From: Adenophora triphylla var. japonica
Lineage: Eukaryota; Streptophyta; Magnoliopsida; Asterales; Campanulaceae
NCBI GenBank assembly: GCA_022495995.1
Contig: JAFEMH010002589.1
Coordinates: 248,001-312,000 of the forward strand
DNA: 64,000 nt
Reading direction: 5' to 3'
Made by a program: the position numbers and the translations under genes. The notes below the pieces were generated by a model. It saw only the letters and a program-made list of their open reading frames with translations, ran no database searches and was not told the origin of the DNA. Below, one piece after another: positions 45,717-57,494 of this stretch. How positions within the stretch are numbered: the stretch's first letter is position 1; every line of letters starts with the position of its first letter.

Positions 45717-48700
45717 ATGGGGCCCAGAACCATCAGCTTTGAGAGAGGTGTTAAGTTTGGTTTTGGGATAAATCAAAGAGTTTATAAATGTGCCAAGGGG
45801 GTTTGGAGAGAGATTCCATTGTCTGAATGTTCTTCGATCTTGGTTAAGTTTAACCTTGAAGACGAGCCTTTGGGGTTCCCAGAAGGTGAGGTTCTGGGTG
45901 ACTTTGAGGATGGAGACCCAATGATAACCCCCTTTAGGTCGATGAACGATCTGCCCAACCACATCAAGACCCACTACTATTTGTCCCGTCGTGATTCACT
46001 TAGGGATTTGGTTTTAGGGGAATCTAGGTCGCCCCTAGGTAGGTCGTCGTCTGTGGAAGTTAGGACTGATTCCCCCTTTTTTTCTCCTTGTTTTGTAGAC
46101 ATGGATCACGACGGGCGTCCTAGCCGTCCGGCCCCAGAAGCCAACGAGCCGAGCACAAGTGCAAGGGGAAACCAGGCAGCTAAAGCCTATCACACATTTG
46201 TACGAGTGGGATCAACTGACAGTGAATTTGGAGGTGGGGCGGGGAGGAATCGGGCCATACCCAAGATCGAGCTCAGGAAGCCGGATGTTGGGAAGCAAAT
46301 GATCGACGCTCTACGGGGGTCGTACAGAGTTCAAGCTTCGACCTATAAGTTGGAGCATCTCAGCTTGTCGGAGTACGAGCCCCGTCGTCAGTCCCTTTTA
46401 GCTAGCAAGGAGAAGGTGGCCTTCTTCTACAAACAATTTGAATTTGGCCTGAGGTTGCCTCTAGACCCCTTCATTAATGAATTCTTGGAGGACTCAGCCT
46501 GTGTGCCCATGGAGGTCAGTGCCAACACCATCAGAATCTTATCCAGCTTCGCCGTCGTCTGTAGATTCCTTGGCCACGAGCCGTGCAACAAAGTGTTCCG
46601 CCATTACTACCGGGTGACCAAGAGTACCTCCAAGGACAAAGGGAAGTCTATTGTGAGTGTCTCTTCAATCAAAAACACAAAGAACTTTTTCTTGGATATC
46701 CCCAACAAGGTGTATGGTTGGGAGAACCATTTAATTCTGGTGGAAAGCCGAGTGGGATGGCAGTTTCCTCATCCAGCGGGCAACAAGGTCATCGTCGATA
46801 AGTATATCTACCAAGCTCCGTGGGCCGAGGAGCTGAAGAAAAAGATTGATGATTTATTGGATCTCGGATGGGTCTCGTACAAAGACATAGAGGCCTCCCA
46901 ATGGAGATATATTAGGACTGGCATGATGTCTAAGCCGGCGATGGGGCCTGAACCTTTGGTGAAGATAAGTTTAGATGTTCGCTATCCCGTCTGGGTCGTC
47001 CATAATGAGCTTGCTTTTAAAGAAAATTGTGTGACTTGCGCGGCGTCGCGCGTCAGCCGTCCTGAGGAGTGTTGTGAAAACTTAGAGATGAATGGGGGTT
47101 GGGCTCTTGAAACCTTTTCTCAATTCTTATACTTGTCTCTCGTCTCGTCGTGAATAAAGCTAACCCTTGTTTACTTTGTCTTTTTGCAGCTCTTACTCCG
47201 TCCGACGTCGACAGAATTGAAAAGAGAATAATGGACGGAGCCATCCGAGCTAGTGATAGGGGAACCAAGAAGAAGGAGAGGGCCGTCACCCGCGCCATCG
47301 TCGATCGTCAGGAGAAACAAGCGACGAGGAATGATGAACTCCCAAAAGATCCTGAGGGAGCCATTCCTCTGATTGAGAGATTGAGAGAGAGCCCGTCGCT
47401 GGGGGGCTTAATACTGGAGGTCGTCAAGCCATTATTGACGCGCCGGAAAGAGCTGTTGGGGTTGAAACTGATCCAAGTGTCGAAGCTTCGGGAGCTCAAC
47501 TAATCGTTGTCGACGAGACGGTGGGGAGTACAGATTCAAACCCTGAAATGGGTGACGCCGGCGTTCAAGGCTCCAGAAAGAGAAAAGATCATCCCGCCGG
47601 CTCTGAGGGGAGAAGGAGCAAGAATAAGAAGAATAACGATGATCTTCCCAGCTCGTCGGATCCCTCCACTCCAAGAGCCGATGCTCCTGGCTCGTCCTCA
47701 ACGGTCCTGACTAAAGCGAAAGCCAAAGAGATGGCGGCCTTGATTGCTAAAGCATCCCCAATAGCTGGGATCCCCTACCTGCTAAGGAATGGCAATCCAC
47801 TGTTGTTGGGGACGGCCCTGACCAGGCGTGGCCGGGACATCGAGCTGACCCGTCGGATGAGGGATGCCAAACTTTCTCCCGAGACTTTCCATGCCCGTCT
47901 TGGGCTGATTCAAACTGAGGTATTTCAATTTAAATTTGTGTTTCTTCCCGTCCTTTCACACTTAGGTTAACAATTTTGTTGTGGCAGATGTCGTCGATGA
48001 TGGACGCAATGACTGCTGATTATAGAGAGTGTCTTGACGCCGAGCTGCGGGCCAACGAGGAACTGATAAAGGCTGTCGGTGACAAAGGGACGGCGGAACA
48101 GAAGCTGAAGGATGCGGAGACCAACGTGGGTGAGCTCACCACTGCCTACGAGCTCTTGATGGGTGATAAGAATGACCTTTTGAAGGAGGTTGAAGCTTTA
48201 AAGGAAGGGAAGGCCAAAGCTGAAGCCGACTCAAAAGTGTTCCAGGACGGTCTTCGCGCTTGTGAAATCAAGCTTCAGAAGACGACGGCCAGCTTTGACT
48301 CCGCTCTTTCCCAGATTGAAGGAATGAAGACGACCCATGAAGCTGCCTTGACCAAAGCCGGACTTGATGCTGTGGATGAATTCAAGAAGAGTGCTGAATG
48401 CCTCCAGCTAATTACCAAGCATGCCAGTGGGTTTTTCAAGGATGGGGCTAAGCACATGGCAAGGCGGCTCTTGGTGGATCCTACGACGAAAGACCTTCTC
48501 TCTGTTCGACAATTGGCTGACCTTTGTACCGAAGGAGCATACGACGACGAAGTTCGTACGGTTCATCCCCTCGTTCCTTATACTGACAATGACTTCCTTA
48601 TTATTAGGGAAGATGACGCAAAGGCCGGGAAGGAAGAGTGGTCTATTCCTGCCATCGTCCCAAAGAACTTCGACGCCTATTATGCTCATTTTGTTGAAGA

Positions 48701-48752
48701 CGGCCCCGATCCCGATGAAGTCCCGTCGAATTCCGGTGTTGACCCCCAGTGA
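45717..48752 (+). pseudogene. antisense spliced ORF of gypsy element F (PF04195-like plus coiled coil)
   Basis: Exon 1 runs from the ATG at 45717 to about 47040-47080 and encodes a nearly 450-residue N-terminal half with 'FYKQFEFGLRLPLDPFINEF', 'FAVVCRFLGHEPCNKVFRHY' and 'SQWRYIRTGMMSKP', the putative gypsy-type transposon domain. A T-rich acceptor (CTTTTTGCAG, about 47189) starts exon 2 at 'ALTPSDVDRIEKRIMDGA'; near 47410 a one-base shift is needed to continue as 'GGRQAIIDAPERAVGV'. Exon 2 ends 'LGLIQTE' at 47919; intron 47920-47987 (GTATTT...TGGCAG); exon 3, 47988-48752, is a coiled coil rich in Glu, Lys and Ala ('RECLDAELRANEELIKAVGD') with an acidic tail. Function is unknown. I call it a pseudogene because of the shift, which could also be a sequencing error. 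Confidence 0.72.
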
Positions 48753-49587
48753 TTGATTTATTTGAGATGTTTTGTACTGTCCCAAACAATGTTCCAATTT
48801 GATTTGGTTGTCTTAAAACAATGTTTCAATTTGATTTGGTTGTGGTTCCAAACATTGTCCTAAAACAATTTGAATTTTTTGTAAGGTAATCGACCTGTTT
48901 CCTCGTCGTTTAGAGGGGGTCGTACGTACAATGTTTGCTTGTTTTATGTAAGTTTATCCAATGCCTTTGCTTTCTGTTTGCTAATCTGTCGTTAACGTAG
49001 ATGGCATGTGATAACTTTATTTTGGTGAGTAAGTTTGGGGACAAGTGTGAATGGTCGTCGTTAGTGACGACCAGAACTTAGGTCGTCCTAATGTGGCCGA
49101 CGCTTGTTCGCCCTTGTATTTTCTCAACTTCTCAAAGGCTCGTAGGAATAGTACGAAGGTCCATAGGTTTTTGCTCGTAGGCAAGATTCCATGGACGAGT
49201 CGTCATATTCCGTTATAGCGTTCGACGAAGTCTGGCTTCGTCTAACCTTTATACTTGGCTAAAGTGGGTGTAAGTGTCAAAGTCTTTTGCTTTGACTGAT
49301 CTTTATACTTGATCAAAGTAGTTGTGAGGGTCGAAGCCAGGCCTCAACCGTTCTAAGCTTGATTTTGTAATGGACGAGTTTCAAAGAAGTGACGGGTTTC
49401 CATTGATAACCTTGCTGATGATCGTACATTGACAATTCTTACTTTATAAGACTTCTGGGATTTATAGATTATCCTTTACAACTTTCAAAAATACAGACTT
49501 CCAGAACACAAAATTGTAACAAAAGCTTTAACTAAGAACCAAATAAAGATGCCTTGAGGGCGCTGGATGCTGTTGATGACGACGGTC
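48753..49587. other. spacer between antisense gene and pol of element F
   Basis: About 830 bp between the two convergent transcription units. AACAATGTTYCAATTTGATTTGGTTG is directly repeated (48788 and 48817, each under 20 bases conserved exactly). TCGTCGTT-type words recur. No coding frame; likely holds the 3' ends of both transcripts. Confidence 0.45.
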
Positions 49588-52556
49588 TCAAAAGTAGTAC
49601 TTCATAAGGTGATTGGCATGCCATGGATGCTTAAGATGTTCACCGTTTGGCTTAGCTAGGTGGTAGGTTCCTTCTCTGACCACGTTGGTGACGATGTATG
49701 GTCCTTCCCAGTTGGGAGAGAGTTTGTTTTGACGGGCTTTGAGTCCCGTCGCTTCAATCTTTCTAAGAACATGATCGCCGACTCTAAAGAACCTTTTCTT
49801 CACCTTCTTGTCGTGGTAAGCCTTGGTTTTCTTTTTGTAATTTTCCATCCTTAGCTGGGCGTCCAATCTTTGTTCGTCGACAAGGTCCAGGTCGACCTGT
49901 CGGTTATAGATATTCTTTTCTACATCGTAGAGAGCAACTCGGTCTATTGGAAGCTGAAGCTCGGCGGGAGCCATGGCCTCAGAGCCATAGGCCAAAGCAA
50001 ATGGGGTTTCCCCCGTAGGCCCCCGGGTGGTTGTGCGGACTGCCCAGAGTGCCGAAGGTAGTTCGTCCAACCATCTTGTGCTGCGTCCCTCGAGATTTTT
50101 ATACAAGGCAGACAAGACGAGCTTGTTTGCCGCTTCAGCTTGCCCGTTGCCTTGGGGATAGGCAACAGACGACTTAGAGTGTTTGACGCCCATTCTGTTC
50201 AACTCTTGTTCAAACTTCCTTGAGAACTGCAGGCCGTTGTCTGAAACAATTACCCTTGGGATTCCGAAGCGACACCATATTGAATCATGGATGAAGCTTA
50301 GGGCATTGTTTTCAATAATGCTTGTTTAAGGCCTTGGCCTCCACCCATTTTTGAGAAATAGTCAACCGCCACAATCACGTATTTAACTCCTCCCTTGGCA
50401 CATGGAAAAGGCCCAATTAGATCAATCGCCCACATATCAAACGGCCAAGCGGCCATGACAGGGTTTGCTCGGTCGTTGGGAGTTTGGGAAGGTCGGCGAA
50501 ATGCCGCGGTATCACACTTTCTCACTGGCTTGTTTGCATCTTCACGGAGGTGGGGCCAGTAATACCCCATGGTGATTAACTTATCAGCCAAAGTGCGAGC
50601 CCCAGGGTGACCTCCGCACTCTCCTTGATGTACCTCGAAGAGTAGTTGTACGACCTTGTCAGGGTGGACGCATTTTAGCAACGGTCTGGTGATGGATCGT
50701 CTGTATAGCTCTCCTTCTACGACCGTGAACCTGGCCGCCTTTCTCTTAATTTGCCGTGCTAAAACCTCATCGGATGGCAACTTATCTTTTTCGATAAACG
50801 CTTTAAGCTCGTCGATCCAACACCTCGGACCGTCTCCAACACACATAATCTTTACTCGTTCATAAGCTGGTTGATCGAGATAGGCCAAGTGGTGGCCATG
50901 CTCGTCTTCAGGGAGTTGATCTGTTGCCAGTTTGGAGAGTAAGTCGGCGTGTTCGTTGTTTTCACGAGCTATTCTCTGTATGGCCCAAAATTCCAATCCT
51001 TGAATCAATTCGCCGACCAAAGTACGGTATTTCTGAAGGGTTGAGTCGACGACCTGGTAGTCACCGCGGACCTGGTTCACGATCAATTGGGAGTCACAAA
51101 AAGCAGCAATTTTGTTGGCCCCAAAGCACTTGGCATATTCAATGGCGGCTATAAGTGCTTCGTACTCCGCTTGATTGTTTGATGCTTGGAACTTGAATCT
51201 TAACACTTCCTCAAAGACTTTTCCGCTTTCTGGTTCGACAAGAACGATCCCTGCCCCACTCAGATTTCTTGTTGCCGACCCGTCTGAATAGATCTTCCAA
51301 CATCCCATAGGCAAAACTAACTCCGCTGGCTGGTCGTTGACTTCCTTTCCCTTGCTCACTTTCTTCTGCGGTCTTTGATCGTCGTCAGTGGTGAACGACG
51401 TTTCAACTAGGAAGTCTGCCAGGGTTTGTGCTTGCAGAGCCTTTCTTTCCACATAACGAATATCAAACTCTGTCAGCTCGATGCTCCAATTGAGTAGACG
51501 ACCAGAGCTCTCAGGGCGATGCAATATCTTGCGCAGTGGGGCGTCGGTGTAAACAACGATGGGATGAGCAGAGAAGTATGCTCGTAGCTTTCGTGCTGTG
51601 ATGACGAGAGCGTAAGCGATCTTCTCCGCGTTGAAATAGCGGGTTTCCACATCCGTCAAAGCTTTACTAACATAGTAAACCGGCCTCTGTGTTCCATCCT
51701 CCTCCCTTACCATCACCGCGGCGACGGCCTTATCACTTGCCGAGAGATAGACGTAGAGATCTTCTCCTGCGACGGGGCTTTGGAGGAGGGGTGGGGAGCC
51801 AAGATACTCTTTCAGCTGTTCAAATGACTGAGAACACTCTTCTGTCCATTTGAAATCCTTGGCACCTCGGAGAGCCTTAAAAAAGGGAAGCAACCTTTCG
51901 GCAGACTTGGCAATGAAACGGCCTAAGGCCGCCACTCGTCCATTCAGGCGTTGCACCTCCTTGATGCTCGTAGGCTCTGCCTTGTCAATCAAAGCCTTGA
52001 TTTTTTCAGGATTGGCTTCGATTCCTCGTAGTGAGAGCATAAACCCCAGAAATTTTCCTGCAGCAACTCCGAAGACGCATTTCGCTGGGTTGAGGACCAT
52101 ATCATTAGCTCGTAGATTCTGGAAAGTCTGCTGGAGGTCATCGACGTGCTTCCTCTTCTTGGACTTGACAACCATGTCGTCAACGTATGCCTCCAGGTTG
52201 TCGCCGATCTGATCTTTGAAAACTTTATTGATCATCCTTTGGTATGTGGCCCCGGCGTTTTTGAGCCCAAAAGGCATCTTGGTGTAACATTAAGTTCCCC
52301 CCGCAGCCTGAAAGGCCGTCTTCGGAATATCTTCTTCGGCCATCTTTATTTGGTGATAGCCAGAGTATGCGTCGAGAAAGCTCAAAGTCGTATGTCCGGC
52401 CACAGAGTCGACGAGCTTGTCAATTCTGGGCAAGGGGTAACTATCCTTGGGGCATGCCAGGTTTAGGTCAATGAAATCTACGCAGAGTCTCCACTTCCCA
52501 TTTGGTTTTTTCACAAGAACCACGTTAGCCAACCAAGTCGTGAACCCAGCGTTCAC
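49588..52556 (-). pseudogene. element F pol: RT, two RNase H domains, integrase
   Basis: RT starts 'GFTTWLANVVLVKKPNGKWR' (52556); a TAA at about 52290 splits it just before 'CYTKMPFGLKNAGATYQRMI'; the YVDD box is at 52176-52187. A retroviral-type RNase H ('YVYLSASDKAVAAVMVREED') is followed by a second one ('WKIYSDGSATRNLSGAGIVL ... NNQAEYEALIAA ... FCDSQLIVNQV'), the dual arrangement of Tat elements. The integrase finger 'HQGECGGHPGARTLADKLIT' lacks its last Cys-x2-Cys ('KCDTAAFRR'), and the core is interrupted after 'VIVAVDYFSKMGGGQG' near 50298; it resumes in another frame with 'GVKHSKSSVAYPQGNGQAEA' and ends 'HPWHANHLMKYYF'. Non-functional. Confidence 0.93.
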
Positions 52557-52828
52557 AATAATTCCAAATTTCTCAAGAACTTCTCAATCTCTTGCTTTAT
52601 AGCAATCTCTTTTTCAGTTGAAAAAACTCGGCACCTTTGTTCTTTGAACTTCACAGTAGGGTTTACTCTAAGCCTATGAACTGCCACGTCCTCTCTAATT
52701 CCCTTCATATCTTCCACTTTCCAGGCAAAAACATCGAGGTTCTGTTTGAGTAGGAGATTATCTCTTCCCCTCTCCTCGCTGCTTAACCGAGACCCCAGCT
52801 TGATTTTCTCGCTTCTGGATAGTCGTGG

Positions 52829-55638
52829 TTAATGACCAGCTTCAATTAGCTCGTCGGCCGGCTTCATCTCGTGGGCGTCGTCCCTAAAGTCCATGTATTC
52901 AATGATGATCTCTTTAATTTTCCTTCTTGCTTCAGGTGTCAGATCTGGTACCTCGTCGTCAATCAATTTATCCAGCTCGGCCCCCGATTCTTGGGCGACC
53001 AAAAGTTGTGGCTTTGCAGCTTGGTCGTCCATGAATACTTCCACAAAGACCTCGGGGTCGTCTATACACTTGATTGTCGAGATGCCGGCGCACGAGGTCG
53101 TCATTTGTTTGACAGATTTAGAGAGCTTCACGATGTGATCTGGATCGTCGATTTCAATGGTCCGCTTTGCCTTCAGCACGTGCTCTAGGAATTTTGGGGC
53201 CGTCCCCAACACACATCCCACTCCGGCACGGGAAGGAAATTTGACTCGTTGATGGGGAACTGAGGTGACGATCCCCAAAGCGGCTTGACCAGGTTGGCCA
53301 AGAATTGCATGGTAGTCACTGACGACGTCGATCACAATAAAAGTCGCTGTTTTGATGGTTCTCAAAGGATGTTCTCCGATGTCAACCGGGAGGTCAATGC
53401 TGCCCTTTGGCCGACCCTATGATTGGTGAATCCCTCCGCACGACTCTAAGTAGGGACTTAGGCGACCGTCGGGTAGACCCATCCTTTGGTAGACGTTGTA
53501 AAACAGATATCTTTCGCCGCTCCAAAGATCAATCAAAATTCTCCTTGACTCGCAGTTGTCAATGTAACCGGGAATGACCAGTGTCTGTTGACGAGCCAAT
53601 GGGTTAGCTGCTAGCTCGTAGGGAAAAAAGCTTATTACGTCATTTGGAACTTCCGACTTGTGGGGGACATGAGGGGCTTTCTTGAGATGGTAGATGGCGC
53701 TTTTTATCTGATTCTTGCTCGTCTCTTCAGAAATAACTAAGACCATCCTTGGCTGCCTCTCTGAGGGCCGTCGTTGGCAGCTCGAGTGTTGGCCGCTGAC
53801 GATCCTTCCTTATGTACTCCTGGAGGCGACCATCGTCGATCCATCTCTGGATGATTTTCTTCAAACTGAAACACTCCTCGGTGTCATGTCCCTTATCTCT
53901 GTGTTATTCACAATACTTGTTCATGTTTTTCTTCCCCTTCCCGTTGGGGTTCATCTTTGGCGCCGGGCCAAAATCCACGCTGCTCAAAATTTCTGCTCTA
54001 GACACGGTCAGTGGAGTGTACGACTCTGGGACCTTTTCGGCCTTTATCTGTTTGTTCTTCCCCTTTTCTCCAGCCTTGTCTTTCTTGGATTTTGCCGTTT
54101 CCACCTCGTCGACAGCCTTTCCCTCCCGTTGCAGCCTTTCCTTCCTCTCAAATTTCTGCGACAAAGATATGCTTTGGCATAAAGGTCTTTTCTGACTTGG
54201 CCGGGTGGACTTGTAGCTCGTAGTCCAGAGTAGAGGAAACAACGCCGTGTCTGAAACAATTTATGATCTCCCTGTCAGTCAGGTCCTCATCAATCTGGTC
54301 AACCAACTTCTTAAATCTTTTGAAATAACTCATAGTGCTTTCACTAACTCCTTGTGAAATGTTACTGAGATCGTTGACTGTTTTACGACGTTCTCCCGCC
54401 GTTGCAAACCTTCCCAAAAACTTTTTCCGCATTTGTTTCCACGACTCGATACTTCCCTTGGGTAGGCTTCTGAACCATCTTAAAGCAAAGATCGATCGTG
54501 GTGCTCGTAAGGGCCTTACACATGATATCGTCGTGGCACAAGCTCTCGCCACTACGTGCATACATCCGTGCCTCAAGGTGTCAGATGTGGTCGATGGCGC
54601 TGGTAGAGCCGTCGTATTGCTTAAGGTCGGGAAGCTTAAAGCCTGGCTCTGGGGGTCCCGTTTCTAGCATCCAGGGTGCCAAGGGATTCATAGTGCCGCC
54701 ATCATCCTCTGAGTAGTCGCTATCCATCTTGTTTCTCTTGTTCGTCAACTCCTCTACCTTACGTTTCAGCCTTAGGAACTCTCTCATATCAATTTCTCCT
54801 GCTGGGCCGGCTGGGGGAATCCTATCTTGACGAGGCCCCCGGGCATCGATATTGGATCGTTGCCTCTCTGGGGGAGCGAGTCGTCGTGAGATGGATCTCT
54901 CCCCGTCGTAGCTCGTCGACTGAGATGGTCTGTACGATCTGGATGCCTCTCGTTCATGACGGGGGGAGTTCGTGTTCTTTCCCTATGGCTTTGAGCTCGT
55001 TCGTTTCTCAGCGAAGGGGTAGCTCGACGACCTTGGATTGTTTGGTTCTGATTTGCTTCAAAATTTTCGACGGCCAATATTCTACGAGGCTCCGTCTCTT
55101 CAGCCCGTCGTTGCTGTGATGGGGCTCCTTGGCTTCGCCTTTCGTTGAGATGTTCCCTTAGATCAAGTTGCGGTACGACGCGCTCATTTTCAGTGGCGGT
55201 TCTCTCACGACGACCGTTTTTCTCCCTCTGGTTCCTTTTTCTTCTTCCCGACGAGACAGTTTGGTGAGACGCCTGCGGGGCTTGGGGAGCGGCCATCTGG
55301 ATGAGCTCGTTCTGGATTTGCAGGAATTCTTGAAGGGCGTTGGCTCTCTCGACAAGGAAAGCCGCTCTGTCGAGTTGAGGGTTAGATAGACCTCCCGCAT
55401 ACCGTACAGTTGTTTCAGGCCTCCTTTCTAGTGGAGGTCTCCTCGGCGCTCACGCAGTCCTTTTTCTCTTCTTCTTCTCGGTCGCTTGAAGACCTGTACC
55501 ATCAACCACCCCTTGTGACCTGGTAACCCTTAGATTAGGGTTCCTAGGTGGAGAGGGTGGTCTAGGGTTTTCTTGTTGAGGTGGAGGTACGCCCTCATCT
55601 CCGGTAGACTTGCTGGCCGTGTGACCCTCTGACATCAT
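52829..55638 (-). pseudogene. element F gag and protease region, frameshifted
   Basis: Starts 'MMSEGHTASKSTGDEGVPPP' (55638), continues in several frames through an Arg/Glu-rich segment (55296-54784) to the gag capsid-type domain 'WFRSLPKGSIESWKQMRKKF' then 'LGRFATAGERRKTVNDL' (about 54490-54380). After a Lys-rich linker comes the 'HDTEECFSLKKIIQ' remnant of a nucleocapsid, then the protease: the active-site segment reads 'RRILIDLWSGERYLFYNVYQ' where D-[ST]-G is expected (about 53530), so catalysis is lost. 'YHAILGQPGQAALGIVTS' (53310) belongs to the protease C-terminal half. At least five frame changes. Confidence 0.85.
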
Positions 55639-55694
55639 TTTTCCAGGCTTCTCTGACTGTATTTCTTTTGCTGAAGATCACTAACAACTTTCCC

Positions 55695-55708
55695 GGCAAT
55701 GGAACCAA
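55695..55708 (-). other. primer-binding site candidate of element F
   Basis: Minus-strand TGGTTCCATTGCCGG, separated from the LTR end by about three bases (GAT). It resembles the TGGCGCCGTTGCCGGGG-type site of plant gypsy elements. The tRNA was not determined. Confidence 0.55.
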
Positions 55709-55710
55709 TC

Positions 55711-56652
55711 TGATCGCGCAGGAAAGCGTGGTGGGCTCAGTTCTTTGGGTCCAGCGAATGAATGAGCTAGCTTGTGATCTGCACACCACAAGAAATAACA
55801 GTGAAAGCTATGTAGGGGTCTTCCGGCAAGCCCCTCCGGCGTGAGAGTAAGATTATGGACTGGAAATATGGTGGTAAAAATATGGAGTGTGTGTGGGTAC
55901 GTAAATATGCAATAAAGCATTACATGTGTCCATGTTGTTATTCTCTTATTTATAGTAGGAGTAGTGATATTAGGGTTTTCACCAGAGCCGTTGGATTGGG
56001 TGATCACCAACCGTTGGATCGGCTCCATCTCCCAGGCATACACGTGTCATGTTGGGATTGGTCCGTCTATGCAAGGACACTGCAACACCTGACACTGATA
56101 AGCAGTTTGCCTTATAAGGGAAAGTCAACCTGTACGCCTTTTGGAGTTATTACTGTTTGCATGATTGCACGTGTAACAAAGCACTGTGGTAGGTCTGACA
56201 TTATCCCAAATTAGCTAAGTAATCAAGCTTACTGAAGAAGCTTAATAGAAGAGACGGCCTGGAGCTGTATGTCCAGTTGGGTTGTCTCTTCGAGAAATGG
56301 CTTCGACGAGCATGCGATATTGAGAGTTGGTCGTTCAATGACGACGCTCACTGTTGTAAGAGATAAATTAGGCACGACTGGAAGGCTCGTCGTTATATAG
56401 GCCGTGGCACATTAGAGACGACCTCTCCCTGACATATCGACGGGCTGAGGTCCAAACCTTAGTTAAAAGGAGTATTGGCCCGTCGTTTAGATGAGCTTGG
56501 TCGCTCAGTGGCGACGAAGGCCATCCGTCGTAGGACGGTCCCTCACTTTGATCTTGATCTGGTCTTTCATAGTTGGACCTTAGGTGGGCCCGTTGGGCCC
56601 CTTGGCTCGTAGTACAATATTGGGCTCGGCCCATCACATATTATCCCGTTCA
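55711..56652 (-). repeat. 5' LTR of element F
   Basis: 942 bp, partner of 44225-45165. By eye they differ at a dozen or so positions, including a small cluster right after ATAACAGTGAAA, so the insertion looks recent. Confidence 0.93.
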
Positions 56653-56828
56653 ATTTTCCTTTCCTTTTCTTCATTGGAAATGGAAATCTTGTCTTGGAAA
56701 GGAGTTGGAGAACCCAGGTACTTCAATTCTTTATAAATAGCCTTCGTGATTGTAAAAGCCAATCAATACCACCGTTGTTTGAGCGAGTCGTCTCGGTTCC
56801 CCCTTGTGGCCAACTCATGTGTTCGATA
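56653..56828. other. flank between elements F and G
   Basis: Starts with the ATTTT duplication of F. Contains TTCAATTCTTTATAAATAGCC (a TATAAATAG-type box at about 56730) and no recognisable coding sequence. It may be an LTR promoter fragment of the older gypsy remnant into which F inserted. Confidence 0.35.
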
Positions 56829-57387
56829 TGTTGTGAATATTGCCCTCCACTACCAAGCAGACCTACAAGAACGATTAGAGCACACAAAACCAAGCACAAG
56901 AAATAAATCACAAAGAAGAACACAGAAATTGTTAACCTAGTTCACCAATTTGATTGGCTACGTCTGGGGGCACTACCAAGCTAGGATCTTGCACTATAAT
57001 ATGTAGAATAATGTTACAATGAGAAAAGGGGCGGAACAATGCTTATATGGGCGAAACAATGCTTATATATGTGCCCAAAGATATAACCAAACCCTAGATG
57101 GCCTAAAGAGAAATGGGCCCAGAAACGTGAGAAGCGCGGCCGCCCTCCAAGGCACCGCGTCCGCGCTAGTTCCCAGAAAGTTAAACGCCTTGATCAATCC
57201 TCCAGCGCGGTCGCGCACCATCACTAGCGCGGTCGCCCTAACCTACAGAGACTTCTGCACCGCGAACCAACCTTCAGCGATCGCCTCTTCTCCTGGGCCG
57301 CGGTCGCCCTCCCCGTCCGTAAGCTGCGCCGACGAATTTCTCCCCTTTTGCTCCGAAGTCTAGTCCGGTTGGTGCTCTATCCCAATA
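56829..57387 (-). repeat. 3' LTR of element G
   Basis: About 559 bp, plus-strand start TGTTGTGAATATTGCC, end ATCCCAATA (the minus-strand TG is mutated to TA). TATATAAG on the minus strand at about 57061-57068. Upstream are GCGCGGCCGCCC (57134-57145), GCGCGGTCGCGC (57204-57215), GCGCGGTCGCCC (57226-57237) and CCGCGGTCGCCC near 57300. ATCTCCCACCTA (57388-57399) is the polypurine tract read backwards. Confidence 0.88.
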
Positions 57388-57494
57388 ATCTCCCACCTAG
57401 AGATCAACCACACATATAAGCCCCGTATCCGTTCTTCAACTTACCCTTGGTGTCCTAGTGCTCACCTCGATCATGGTAGTGCCATCCTCCTCTC

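Larger units (their letters stand above)
44225..56652 (-). mobile_element. Ty3/gypsy element F, Tat lineage, structurally complete
   Basis: 12.4 kb element with two LTRs (44225-45165 and 55711-56652), TGATCGCGC...CCGTTCA termini, flanked by a perfect 5-bp duplication ATTTT (44220-44224 and 56653-56657). Pol reads on the minus strand (49588-55638), with a second RNase H domain typical of Tat elements. Between pol and the 3' LTR lies a separate gene on the plus strand (45717-48752), as in Grande-type elements. LTRs differ by eye at only a dozen or so positions, yet pol has several stops and frameshifts and the protease active site is altered. Confidence 0.95.

Noticed and set aside
45717..48752. 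Host gene
   Set aside because: It looks like a host gene (introns, TATA), but it lies between the LTRs of element F, has the gypsy-type putative transposon domain and has a relative in element E.
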